A stretch of 10,207 bases of DNA from Desulfobacteraceae bacterium (GCA_027025615.1 JALVQM010000416.1:1-10207), one strand, 5' to 3'. Positions 1 through 7,942 are shown, numbered from the stretch's first letter. Program-made: numbers and translations. Notes: generated by a model from the sequence alone, not told the origin.

Positions 1-18
1 CAGGAGACGGAGGCTTTA

Positions 19-1485
19 ATGGAATACTCACCCCCTGAAGCATATTCTTTTGACGACCTTTTGCTTTTGCCGGGATATTCAGACATCCTTCCAAAGGATG
101 TTGACACTTCAACTTATTTGACCAGAGCATTGAAGCTCAACATTCCCATTGTCAGTGCTGCCATGGATACGGTCACTGAAGCCCAGACCGCCATTTGTAT
201 GGCAAGGGCCGGTGGTATTGGGTTTATTCACCGGAATATGAGTATTGATAGTCAGGCCGTTGAAGTAGACAAGGTGAAAAAATCAGAAAGCGGTATGATC
301 GTAGATCCTGTCACCATTGATCCTGATCAGCCCGTTGCCAACGTCCTTGAATTGATGGCAAAGTATCGTATTTCAGGTGTTCCTGTCACCAAGGGGGACA
401 CCTTGGTAGGCATTGTCACAAACCGTGATTTGAGGTTTGAAACCAACCTTGAAAAGCCGGTTTCCGAGGTGATGACCAAGGAAAACCTGGTGACTGTGTC
501 GGATCGTATAACCCTTGAAGATTCAAAGAAATTACTCCATAAACACCGGATTGAAAAGTTGCTGGTGGTGGACAAAAAAGGTAAACTCAAGGGTATGATC
601 ACAATCAAGGATATCGAGAAGATCAAGAAGTATCCCAATGCCTGCAAGGATGAGATGGGGCGGCTGCGGGTTGGAGCGGCGATCGGCGTTGGACCTGACA
701 GGATGTCAAGGGCCGAGGCACTGATAAATGCCGGAGTGGATGTGATAGTAATTGATACATCCCACGGCCACTCCCAGAATGTTCTGAACACGGTCAGGGA
801 ATTGAAAGCTGCTTTTTCTGACATCCAGGTGGTAGCCGGGAATGTTGCAACTGAAAAAGGGGCTGAAGACCTTATCAAGGCAGGGGTGGATGCTGTCAAA
901 ATAGGCATAGGACCGGGCTCAATTTGCACTACAAGAATTGTTGCCGGAATAGGGGTGCCCCAAATGACAGCCATCATGAACTGCAAGCCGGTTTCCGAAA
1001 AGACAGGCGTGCCTTTGATTGCCGATGGAGGAATCAAATTTTCAGGAGATATAACCAAGGCACTTGGTGCAGGGGCCCACTGTGTAATGATAGGAGGGCT
1101 TTTTGCCGGCACCGAAGAAAGTCCCGGAGAGACTATCCTTTTCCAAGGGCGAAGTTACAAGGTATATCGTGGAATGGGGTCACTGGAAGCAATGAAAAAG
1201 GGTAGCAAAGATCGTTATTACCAGACAGAACAGGAAGAAGATGACAAGCTTGTTCCCGAGGGAATCGTCGGTAGAGTTCCTTACCGGGGGCCCCTTACTG
1301 CAAATATCCATCAGTTGATGGGAGGGCTGAAGGCCGGTATGGGCTACGTTGGTTGCCGGACTGTCCAGGAGCTGCGTGCAAAAGCCAGTTTTGTGAAAAT
1401 AAGTGCCGCTGGTATGCGCGAAAGCCATGTTCATGATGTAATTATTACCAAGGAGGCACCAAATTACCGGGTGGACCAATCTTGA
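19..1485 (+). CDS. guaB: Inosine-5'-monophosphate dehydrogenase
   Basis: Cytosolic enzyme that oxidises IMP to XMP with NAD+, the committed and usually rate-limiting step of guanine nucleotide synthesis. The 488 residues match the usual bacterial length. The N-terminal barrel part contains FDDLLLLPGYSDILP (11-25) and SAAMDTVTE (46-54). Two CBS domains, the family's nucleotide-sensing module, are inserted at about 93-205. The second barrel half carries the catalytic loop GPGSICTTR, with the thioimidate-forming Cys303, then ADGGIKFSGD (335-344) and the flap with Arg399-Tyr400 in SKDRYYQ and EGIVGRVPYRG (414-424). The C-terminus RESHVHDVIITKEAPNY is typical of the family. The ATG follows a good ribosome binding site, GGAGG at 9-13, five bases upstream. 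guaA, a common partner, is not downstream; the gene upstream lies outside the window. All key residues seen are present, so it should be active. Confidence 0.98.
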   Translation: MEYSPPEAYSFDDLLLLPGYSDILPKDVDTSTYLTRALKLNIPIVSAAMDTVTEAQTAICMARAGGIGFIHRNMSIDSQAVEVDKVKKSESGMIVDPVTIDPDQPVANVLELMAKYRISGVPVTKGDTLVGIVTNRDLRFETNLEKPVSEVMTKENLVTVSDRITLEDSKKLLHKHRIEKLLVVDKKGKLKGMITIKDIEKIKKYPNACKDEMGRLRVGAAIGVGPDRMSRAEALINAGVDVIVIDTSHGHSQNVLNTVRELKAAFSDIQVVAGNVATEKGAEDLIKAGVDAVKIGIGPGSICTTRIVAGIGVPQMTAIMNCKPVSEKTGVPLIADGGIKFSGDITKALGAGAHCVMIGGLFAGTEESPGETILFQGRSYKVYRGMGSLEAMKKGSKDRYYQTEQEEDDKLVPEGIVGRVPYRGPLTANIHQLMGGLKAGMGYVGCRTVQELRAKASFVKISAAGMRESHVHDVIITKEAPNYRVDQS

Positions 1486-1491
1486 TGGCTT

Positions 1492-1518
1492 TGCAAAAGA
1501 ACTGATATTTCTTTTGCA
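1492..1518. repeat. Perfect 10-bp inverted repeat just after guaB
   Basis: TGCAAAAGAA at 1492-1501 is the exact reverse complement of 1509-1518, with a 7-base spacer. It starts six bases after the guaB stop codon, where a transcript-end hairpin would be expected. The stem has only three G:C pairs, and no run of T follows it on either strand (the plus strand continues CTACAAAAAACC), so it is not a textbook intrinsic terminator. It could be an mRNA 3' hairpin, a weak terminator or a protein-binding site. The repeat itself is certain; its role is a guess. Confidence 0.55.
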
Positions 1519-1583
1519 CTACAAAAAACCGCTGCTAATGGCACACCTCATTACCCCGGAGATGCGCCACCTTGATTGCTAAC

Positions 1584-1610
1584 TTCAAAAATGATTACTG
1601 GCTTTATATT
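1584..1610 (+). promoter_or_regulatory. Weak sigma70-like promoter candidate for dnaE
   Basis: TTCAAA at 1584-1589 (4 of 6 matches to TTGACA) and TATATT at 1605-1610 (5 of 6 matches to TATAAT) are separated by 15 bases, shorter than the preferred 17. The sequence around them is AT-rich and lies 62 bases upstream of the dnaE start, a plausible place. AT-rich gaps throw up such matches by chance, so this is only a candidate. The rest of the 186-base gap holds the two inverted repeats listed separately and no convincing gene. Confidence 0.25.
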
Positions 1611-1649
1611 TTTGCTTAAGCATAGCAGTTATGTTTAGCTTTAAAGCCA
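1599..1649. repeat. Inverted repeat enclosing a 10-bp palindrome upstream of dnaE
   Basis: TGGCTTTA at 1599-1606 pairs exactly with TAAAGCCA at 1642-1649. Inside the 35-base loop lies the perfect palindrome TGCTTAAGCA at 1613-1622. The element ends 22 bases before the dnaE start codon, and its left arm overlaps the -10-like TATATT of the promoter candidate. That position would suit an operator or a 5' leader structure. I recognise no known regulator's site here, and repeats this short can arise by chance in AT-rich DNA. Confidence 0.35.
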
Positions 1650-1671
1650 AATTGAGTTCTAAAGGGACCTC

Positions 1672-4600
1672 ATGAATAGATCTGAACAGGATTTCGTTCA
1701 TCTTCACGTTCATACCATGTATAGTCTGCTTGATGGTGCCATAAGGCTTGACGATCTGTTGCGATGTGCCAAGCAGGACGGGATGAAGGCCGTAGCCATT
1801 ACCGATCACGGGACCATGTTCGGTGTTGCCGAATTTTACGAAAAAGCAATAGCCGCAGATATCCGGCCGATAATTGGCTGTGAGTGCTATGTGGCCCCCC
1901 GCAGCCTGAGGGATAAAACACCTCAAGACGCCAAGGATGTTTCCCATCTGGTTTTGCTGGCCCGTGATCGACAGGGATACAGGAATCTTTGCAAACTGGC
2001 CAGTGTAGCCCAACTGGAAGGTTTTTACTACCGACCTAGAATAGACAAGCGGATTTTGGCTGAACATAGCCAGGGATTGATCGGGATGTCGGCCTGTCTT
2101 CACGGAGAGATCCCGCGCCATATCATAGCCGGCCGGATGGACCTTGCCGAAGAAACTGCGCGCTTTTATCAAAAACTGTTCGGAGAAGATAATTTTTTCC
2201 TGGAAGTGCAAAACAATGGAATAGAAGTTCAGGCAACGGTTAACGAGGCACTACGGGAATTAGCCAGAAAATGTTCCATCGGGCTGGTTGCAAGCAATGA
2301 TTGCCACTACCTGCGTCGCGAGCATGTACGCGCCCATGATGTGTTGCTCTGTGTTCAGACCGGCAAAACTGTAAGTGACAGGGATCGTTTTAAATTTCGT
2401 ACGGACCAGCTTTACTTCAAATCGAAGCAGGAAATGGTGCTCGATTTTGTTGATTTTCCGGGAGCCATAGACAATACGGTTGCCATCGCCAACCGTTGTC
2501 AGGTTGATTTTGATTTCAACCAGTATCATTTTCCAAAGTTTCAAGATCCTTCCGGACTATCGGCCAAAGATCTTTTTGTCAAAAAAGTCAGAGAAGGGTT
2601 CGCGAAGCGATGGCCTCGTATACGTAAACGGCGGCCCGGGGCAGATGAGCAACTCTATCGCAAGCGCCTGGATTATGAAATCGAAGTGATAAACAACATG
2701 GGCTTTCCCGGATACTTCCTAATTGTCGCCGATTTTATCCACTATGCTAAACAGCAGATGATTCCTGTGGGGCCCGGGCGTGGATCAGCCGCCGGAAGTC
2801 TGGTTGCCTATAGCCTTGGAATTACCGAGCTGGATCCCATAGAGCACGGTTTGATTTTCGAGCGTTTTCTCAATCCTTCTCGTATCAGCATGCCGGATAT
2901 CGATGTTGATTTTTGCATAAACGGTCGGGAAAAAGTATTCAAATACGTTGCCGAAAGATACGGTGGCGGTGATTACGTTGCCCAGATAATAACATTTGGT
3001 AAGTTGAAACCACGGGCGGTGATTCGCGACGTTGGCCGCGCCCTGGGCTTCAGTTACGACGAGGTGGACGTTATCGCCAAACTTGTACCGGAGGGGCCCA
3101 AGATCAAGAATCTATCCGTCGCCATGGAAGCAGAGCCTAAGCTTAGGGAACTGGTGGAAAGTCAGCCGGAAATAAAGGACCTGGTGGATATTTGCCAAAC
3201 CCTTGAGGGCCTGCCGCGACATGCTTCCACCCATGCCGCCGGTGTGGTAATCGGCGACAGGCCACTGGTCGAATACTTGCCTCTTTATCGCGGGAAAAAA
3301 GGAGAAGTAGTTACTCAATGGGATATGAAACTGGTTGAAAAGATCGGGCTGGTGAAGTTCGATTTTCTGGGACTGCGTAACCTGACGGTTATTGATCATA
3401 CCCTTGAGCTTATCCGCGAACAGGGCAAAGAGGTACCGGATCTTACGGATTTGGACATAAACGATAAGGAAACTTATGCTTTGCTGGCAGCCGGTGACAC
3501 TACCGGTGTTTTCCAGCTCGAAAGCTCCGGTATGAAAGATCTGCTGGTCCGCCTGAAACCGGAAAGGTTTGACGACCTGATTGCGTTGGTGGCCCTGTAT
3601 CGCCCTGGTCCCCTTGAATCAGGGATGGTCAATGATTTTGTTGACCGGAAACATGGCCGCAAGCCGATTACCTATATGTTTCCTGAATTGAAGCCCATTT
3701 TGGAAGAGACTTACGGTGTTATCGTCTACCAGGAGCAGGTTATGAATATCGCCGTTGCTCTGGCCGACTATACCATGGCGGAAGCCGATGGATTGCGTAA
3801 GGCCATGGGTAAGAAAATAACTTCCATGATGGCACAGCACCGCCAACGTTTTGTTGAAGGTGCGGTAAAAAAAGGGGCTGATGCTAAAAAAGCTGCTGAA
3901 CTGTTTGACCTGATTGAAAAATTTGGTGGTTATGGTTTTAATAAATCCCATAGTGCCGCTTACGCAGTTATTTCTTTTCAGACTGCATTCCTGAAGGCAC
4001 ACTTTCCGGTAGAGTTCATGGCGGCCCTCCTGACCAGTGAAATGCAGTCCATAGACGGGGTTGTAAAGTATATCAACGAGTGCCGCAATCACGAGATTGA
4101 AGTATTACCTCCGGATATAAATTCGAGCGGAAAAACTTTTACCGTTGCTGATGGGAAAATACGTTTTGGCCTGGCCGCAATAAAGAATGTAGGACAGGCT
4201 GCTATTGATGCAATTATTGCAGAAAGGCAAAACGGACGCTTTGATTCCCTGTTCGACTTCTGTCAGCGTGTAGATTTGCACAGGGTGAACAAAAGGGTTG
4301 TTGAAAGCCTGATAGCATGCGGTGCATTTGATTCAACAGGTCAATACCGTTCGAGGATGATGGCCGTTCTTGAAGATGCACTGGACTGGGGACAAAGGGT
4401 TCAGCGAGAGCGCAATGACAGCCAGCTAAGCCTGTTTGGAGGAGGCAAGGACGATGCTGAACAGCTAAACCTTCCTGTTATACCGCTACTTGAGCAATGG
4501 AGTGAAAAACAACGTCTGGAAGCAGAAAAAGAATATCTTGGTTTTTATGTTTCAGGTCACCCTTTGGAAAGATACAAAGCTGTGCTGCAGAAATATACTA

Positions 4601-5199
4601 CCGATTCTCTGGAACAACTGGAAGAAGCTGAAAATGGTAAACCTGTAAGAGTCGGAGGGCTGATAGCGGCATGTAAAATTATTTTAACAAAGAAGAAGGA
4701 GAGAATGGCCTTTGTCAGCCTGGAAGATATGGCCGGTATGATTGAGGTGGTAGTTTTCCCTTCATTGTTTATTACCGCCGAAAGCCTGTTGTTCCAGGAC
4801 TCAGCTGTCTTGATTCAGGGCAAACTGAAAAAAGAAGAAAAAGGTATCAAAATCATTGCAGATGAAATGATTGCCATTGAGGAAGCTGATCGAAAATGGA
4901 CGGCCAAGGTTCATTTAAGGATAGAGGCCCGGCATACTGGAAAAGATGACCTGCTGCAGCTGAAATCTATAATGATGCGTTACCCCGGTGACTGCAAAAG
5001 CTATCTGCATATTTGTACTTCTGATACAGTGGAGGTTGTTATTGATGTTTCTGACAAAGTAAAACTACAACCATCGCCGACATTCATAAAAGAGGTTAAT
5101 AGATTGCTTGGCTATGATGCAGTAACCACCGAATGTGCTCCGGTAAATGCAGCGACAGACAACGGAAATGGCAAAATGAGATATGGAAGCAGGAGTTGA
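1672..5199 (+). CDS. dnaE: DNA polymerase III alpha subunit (DnaE1 type) with intact PHP domain
   Basis: Catalytic subunit of the chromosomal replicase, acting at the fork with the beta clamp and clamp loader. The 1175 residues are close to the usual DnaE1 length of about 1160. In order: an N-terminal PHP domain (about 8-290) that begins HLHVHTMYSLLDG; the palm, with GPGRGSAAGSLVAY (367-380) and catalytic aspartates D409 and D411 in PDIDVDF plus D564 in KFDFLGLRN; a fingers region with YGFNKSHSAAYA (754-765); a helix-hairpin-helix region near 855-887; the clamp-binding motif QLSLF (918-922); an OB fold near 990-1065; and a C-terminal tail where DnaE proteins bind tau. All nine PHP metal-ligand positions appear kept (H12, H14, D21, H46, E71, H92, C142, D210, H212), unlike in E. 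coli DnaE. The ATG follows AAGGGA at 1662-1667. It appears separate from guaB (186-base gap). Confidence 0.98.
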   Translation: MNRSEQDFVHLHVHTMYSLLDGAIRLDDLLRCAKQDGMKAVAITDHGTMFGVAEFYEKAIAADIRPIIGCECYVAPRSLRDKTPQDAKDVSHLVLLARDRQGYRNLCKLASVAQLEGFYYRPRIDKRILAEHSQGLIGMSACLHGEIPRHIIAGRMDLAEETARFYQKLFGEDNFFLEVQNNGIEVQATVNEALRELARKCSIGLVASNDCHYLRREHVRAHDVLLCVQTGKTVSDRDRFKFRTDQLYFKSKQEMVLDFVDFPGAIDNTVAIANRCQVDFDFNQYHFPKFQDPSGLSAKDLFVKKVREGFAKRWPRIRKRRPGADEQLYRKRLDYEIEVINNMGFPGYFLIVADFIHYAKQQMIPVGPGRGSAAGSLVAYSLGITELDPIEHGLIFERFLNPSRISMPDIDVDFCINGREKVFKYVAERYGGGDYVAQIITFGKLKPRAVIRDVGRALGFSYDEVDVIAKLVPEGPKIKNLSVAMEAEPKLRELVESQPEIKDLVDICQTLEGLPRHASTHAAGVVIGDRPLVEYLPLYRGKKGEVVTQWDMKLVEKIGLVKFDFLGLRNLTVIDHTLELIREQGKEVPDLTDLDINDKETYALLAAGDTTGVFQLESSGMKDLLVRLKPERFDDLIALVALYRPGPLESGMVNDFVDRKHGRKPITYMFPELKPILEETYGVIVYQEQVMNIAVALADYTMAEADGLRKAMGKKITSMMAQHRQRFVEGAVKKGADAKKAAELFDLIEKFGGYGFNKSHSAAYAVISFQTAFLKAHFPVEFMAALLTSEMQSIDGVVKYINECRNHEIEVLPPDINSSGKTFTVADGKIRFGLAAIKNVGQAAIDAIIAERQNGRFDSLFDFCQRVDLHRVNKRVVESLIACGAFDSTGQYRSRMMAVLEDALDWGQRVQRERNDSQLSLFGGGKDDAEQLNLPVIPLLEQWSEKQRLEAEKEYLGFYVSGHPLERYKAVLQKYTTDSLEQLEEAENGKPVRVGGLIAACKIILTKKKERMAFVSLEDMAGMIEVVVFPSLFITAESLLFQDSAVLIQGKLKKEEKGIKIIADEMIAIEEADRKWTAKVHLRIEARHTGKDDLLQLKSIMMRYPGDCKSYLHICTSDTVEVVIDVSDKVKLQPSPTFIKEVNRLLGYDAVTTECAPVNAATDNGNGKMRYGSRS

Positions 5200-5259
5200 A
5201 AGATATATTGGATAAGACAAGGATTCAATAAACAGTTCTTCATTAGTAAAGACATAAAA

Positions 5260-5281
5260 GGGAGGAAATGGCAACATAATG
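5260..5281 (+). promoter_or_regulatory. Ribosome binding site of the aminotransferase, with an out-of-frame ATG between
   Basis: GGGAGG at 5260-5265 is the strongest Shine-Dalgarno sequence in the 79-base gap after dnaE. It lies 13 bases from the chosen ATG at 5279, which is rather far. A closer ATG at 5268 is out of frame and would encode only three residues, ending in a TAA whose last A is the first base of the real start (TAATG). An in-frame TAA at 5255-5257 with no usable start before 5279 supports ATG 5279 as the start of the long gene. No terminator hairpin with a T run is seen in this gap. Confidence 0.5.
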
Positions 5282-6454
5282 CCTAAAACCAGATTACATG
5301 AGGACAAAGCAGATCAACTCAGGCAAGTACCATTGTTAGATCTAAAGAAGCAGTATCAATCCATAAAAGGCGATATAAAGCAGGTACTTGAAAAGATATA
5401 TGAAGATCAGTATTTTATACTGGGACCCGAAGTTGAAAAGCTGGAAAAGTTGATCTCAGATTATTGTCAGACACCCTTTGCCGTGGGAGTCTCTTCAGGC
5501 ACAGACGCTTTATTGCTATCCCTGATGACCGGGGGAGTGGGCAGAGATGACCTGGTTCTTACAACCCCCTATACTTTTTTTGCGACTGCAGGCTCGATTG
5601 TGCGATGTGGAGCAAGCCCTGTATTTGTGGATATAGAGCCGGATACTTATAACATGGATCCGGTAGCCCTTGAAAAAACAATTGAAAGCTTACCTTCTGG
5701 AAAGCGGAAATGTTTAAAGGCAATTATTCCGGTCCATCTATACGGACAATGTGCTGACATGGATCCAATATATGATATAGCCGGCAAGCATGGTCTGCTG
5801 CTGATTGAAGATGCCGCCCAGGCAATCGGAGCTGAATACAAAGGGAAACGGGCGGGAAGTATCGGAGACTTCGGTTGTTTTTCTTTCTTTCCATCCAAGA
5901 ATCTTGGCGCTTTCGGAGATGGAGGAGTTGTAACCCTCAGCGATGGGAAATACTTTGAGCGGATGAAAATGCTTCGTGTTCACGGAGGAAGGACAAAGTA
6001 TCATCATGACATGGTAGGCGGGAATTTCAGGTTGGATGCCATTCAGGCAGCGGTGGTAGCTGTAAAGTTAAAATACCTTGATCAATGGACTTCTGCAAGA
6101 CAACGCAATGCAGACCGTTACCGAAGCTTGTTCAGAGAATACGAGCTTGACAGTTTTATAAGCCTGCCTACCCAGAAGCAGGCACGGCATATTTATAACC
6201 AGTTCGTGATAGCAGTGGAGGATCAACGGAATAAATTGAAGCAGTACTTGCTTGAAAACCAGATAGGAGTAGAGGTGTATTATCCGGTTCCACTGCACCT
6301 GCAACCATGCTTTGCAAATCTCGGATACCGGGAAGGAGACTTCCCGGTTGCAGAAAAGGCTGCTGAAAGTACATTGGCCTTGCCGATATATCCGGAGCTG
6401 ACTGCCGATCAGCAGGAATACGTTGTCAGAAAAATAAAGAGGTTTTTTTCCTGA
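5279..6454 (+). CDS. DegT/DnrJ/EryC1/StrS family PLP-dependent aminotransferase
   Basis: A fold-type I, pyridoxal-phosphate enzyme of the sugar aminotransferase family. Members usually move an amino group, often from glutamate, onto a keto group of a nucleotide sugar for cell-surface polysaccharide, LPS or glycan synthesis. The 391 residues fit the family (about 370-400). Visible marks are the opening VPLLDLKKQY (17-26), SSGTDALLL (72-80, phosphate-binding loop), EDAAQAIGA (177-185, with D178 expected to contact the PLP ring nitrogen), SFFPSKNLGAFGDGG (202-216, with Schiff-base lysine K207) and the C-terminal VEVYYPVPLHLQ. The first 16 residues precede the conserved start and look like a short tail. 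It sits 79 bases after dnaE and 37 bases before mqnD, so it may be co-transcribed with the menaquinone genes, but no known futalosine step needs it. Family is clear; substrate is unknown. Confidence 0.93.
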   Translation: MPKTRLHEDKADQLRQVPLLDLKKQYQSIKGDIKQVLEKIYEDQYFILGPEVEKLEKLISDYCQTPFAVGVSSGTDALLLSLMTGGVGRDDLVLTTPYTFFATAGSIVRCGASPVFVDIEPDTYNMDPVALEKTIESLPSGKRKCLKAIIPVHLYGQCADMDPIYDIAGKHGLLLIEDAAQAIGAEYKGKRAGSIGDFGCFSFFPSKNLGAFGDGGVVTLSDGKYFERMKMLRVHGGRTKYHHDMVGGNFRLDAIQAAVVAVKLKYLDQWTSARQRNADRYRSLFREYELDSFISLPTQKQARHIYNQFVIAVEDQRNKLKQYLLENQIGVEVYYPVPLHLQPCFANLGYREGDFPVAEKAAESTLALPIYPELTADQQEYVVRKIKRFFS

Positions 6455-6491
6455 CACTTTGCTTTTCATGCTAGTTTGAAAGTTACCGTAA

Positions 6492-7316
6492 ATGGCTGTA
6501 GAAAAAACACCAAAAGAGCTAAGCCTTGGATATTCACCGTGTCCCAATGATACATTTATCTTTCATAGATTGGTATCAGGGGATATAAGTGTGGGTGGGT
6601 TTAGGATTCGTGAGCAGCTCCATGATGTGGAAACCTTGAACAAGATGGCTTTCGATAGAAGATTGGATATTACCAAGCTGTCTTTTTATGCCTATCTTGC
6701 AGTAAAGAAACATTACCGCTTGCTGCAAAGTGGTGGAGCATTGGGTTATGGATGCGGACCTTTGCTTGTGGCCGGACGATCAATCGAGCCAAATCAGCTG
6801 GCAGAATGCACAGTGGTAATTCCCGGCCGCTGGACTACCGCTCATTTGCTATTCCAGCTATGGGCGCCAAAGGTAAAGGAAAAAATATTTACTAGCTATG
6901 ACCAGGTGTTCGATATCCTCACAAGCGGGCAGGCTGACTGTGGGGTGATAATTCACGAAAGCAGGTTTACTTATCAAAAACAGGGTCTTGTACAGGTGGT
7001 AGATCTTGGAGCATGGTGGGAGAAACAGACAGGGCTGCCGGTTCCACTTGGTTGCATCGCTGTACTGAGACGGCATCCCAAAAAGCTTGCTCTTGATCTG
7101 GAAAAAGCTATTGTCGAAAGTATAAAAATGGCAAGGAGTAATCCTGAAGCTGTTTTGCCTTACATCCGGAAACATGCCCAGGAAATTGATCAACAGGTGC
7201 TGTTAAAACACATCAAAACCTTTGTTAATCAGTTCAGCTTGGATTTGGGAAGAACCGGACTTTCTGCGGTTGAGGCCTTAGAGGCAAGAGCCCGATTGGA
7301 CAATATTTTGAAATGA
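6492..7316 (+). CDS. mqnD: 1,4-dihydroxy-6-naphthoate synthase
   Basis: Cytosolic lyase of the futalosine menaquinone pathway; it converts cyclic dehypoxanthinyl futalosine, the MqnC product, into 1,4-dihydroxy-6-naphthoate. The 274 residues match the family, which has a periplasmic-binding-protein-like two-lobe fold. Visible motifs are SPCPNDTF (15-22), TKLSFYAY (61-68), SGGALGYGCGP (80-90), PGRWTTAH (111-118), GVIIHE with H155 (151-156), the position of the family's catalytic histidine, and WWEKQTGLPVPLG (175-187). The start is well fixed: an in-frame TAA at 6489-6491 touches the ATG, and the conserved part begins within about ten residues. The Shine-Dalgarno is weak (GAAAG near 6478), so translation may lean on the gene upstream. 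The stop overlaps the start of mqnB by four bases (ATGA), as expected for a coupled pair. Confidence 0.95.
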   Translation: MAVEKTPKELSLGYSPCPNDTFIFHRLVSGDISVGGFRIREQLHDVETLNKMAFDRRLDITKLSFYAYLAVKKHYRLLQSGGALGYGCGPLLVAGRSIEPNQLAECTVVIPGRWTTAHLLFQLWAPKVKEKIFTSYDQVFDILTSGQADCGVIIHESRFTYQKQGLVQVVDLGAWWEKQTGLPVPLGCIAVLRRHPKKLALDLEKAIVESIKMARSNPEAVLPYIRKHAQEIDQQVLLKHIKTFVNQFSLDLGRTGLSAVEALEARARLDNILK

Positions 7317-7942
7317 TTGCCATTTTGTTTGCCACAGGAAGGGAGGCAGCACCCTTCATGCAGCGTCATTACTGCAAGCCTGAAGCGGCCAATGGACCGG
7401 TGGAGCTTTATTCTTGCCGGACAGCCGGAGGACGCAAAGCCCTGTTGTCGATTTGTGGTATGGGCAAAGTGGCCGCTGCAGTGGCCAGCCAGTGGCTTTT
7501 GTTGAGTCAAAAAAGTGAAGCCATTATCAATGTCGGAGTATGTGGTATTCTTGATCCTTTAACAAAATGGAGTACGGGACAGATTTTTCAGATAAGGCAG
7601 GTTGTCGAAGGTGACCATGAGCTGCCGGGTTTATCTCATACCGTCCATGTATGTGCACCTCTGCCTCGCAGTGATTTGCCGTCTGCAGATCTTGTTACAG
7701 TTGATAAACCGGTTTTCCGGGATAAGATCCGTCAACAATTAGCCGCCATGGGTTCACTGGTGGATATGGAAGGAGCTGCTGTGGTCAGAGTAGCGAGGAT
7801 TTACAACCGCCCTGCCTATTTAATCAAAGGTGTAACCGATTTTGCAGCCAATGGCCAAAGATCTATGTTGTACGCCAATCTTGACGCAGTAAGCGTTCGC
7901 CTTGCGGAAACAATAACCAGGATAATCGATTTCCAGTTATGA
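7313..7942 (+). CDS. mqnB: Futalosine hydrolase (MTAN-like nucleosidase family)
   Basis: N-ribosidase that removes the purine base from futalosine to give dehypoxanthinyl futalosine, the MqnC substrate. The 209 residues show the nucleoside phosphorylase/MTAN fold: MIAILFATGREA (1-12, with E11 where the family has an acidic residue), CGMGKVAAA (48-56), NVGVCG (73-78), the ribose-binding DMEGAA (151-156) and KGVTDFA (172-178) with D176 at the position of the catalytic general acid. The 4-base overlap with mqnD and the prenyltransferase downstream support the pathway role. It lacks a clear Shine-Dalgarno, so it is probably read by coupling from mqnD. The family also includes MTA/SAH nucleosidases, some of which act on aminodeoxyfutalosine instead; the sequence alone does not settle the substrate. 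Confidence 0.88.
   Translation: MIAILFATGREAAPFMQRHYCKPEAANGPVELYSCRTAGGRKALLSICGMGKVAAAVASQWLLLSQKSEAIINVGVCGILDPLTKWSTGQIFQIRQVVEGDHELPGLSHTVHVCAPLPRSDLPSADLVTVDKPVFRDKIRQQLAAMGSLVDMEGAAVVRVARIYNRPAYLIKGVTDFAANGQRSMLYANLDAVSVRLAETITRIIDFQL

Noticed and set aside
327..1112. Long open frame on the minus strand opposite guaB (261 codons)
   Set aside because: It lies wholly inside guaB, whose sequence is conserved from end to end, and its translation shows no recognisable domain. It is a shadow of the codon use on the plus strand.
1538..1582. Fourteen-codon open frame in the guaB-dnaE gap, as a possible leader peptide
   Set aside because: It has no good ribosome binding site, no run of a single amino acid codon and no attenuator-like hairpin pair after it.
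1585..2211. Minus-strand open frame of 208 codons overlapping the 5' end of dnaE
   Set aside because: Most of it is opposite the conserved PHP-coding region and its product has no family character.
5206..5230. Imperfect 8-bp hairpin after dnaE (TATTGGAT with ATTCAATA)
   Set aside because: The stem is AT-rich with a G-U pair and no T run follows; it is too weak to call a terminator.
5196..5231. TTG-started 11-codon frame overlapping the dnaE stop (TTGA), and a 10-codon ATG frame at 5183
   Set aside because: Both are very short, have poorly spaced or no Shine-Dalgarno sequences and encode nothing recognisable. The dnaE C-terminus ends at a plausible length, so I see no need for a frameshift.
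6425..6455. Hairpin at the end of the aminotransferase gene (GTCAG/CTGAC plus A and T runs, 6425-6434 with 6445-6455)
   Set aside because: The stem is mostly A:T with a bulge at 6450, and the T run is inside the stem rather than after it. It does not fit an intrinsic terminator, and mqnD follows closely.
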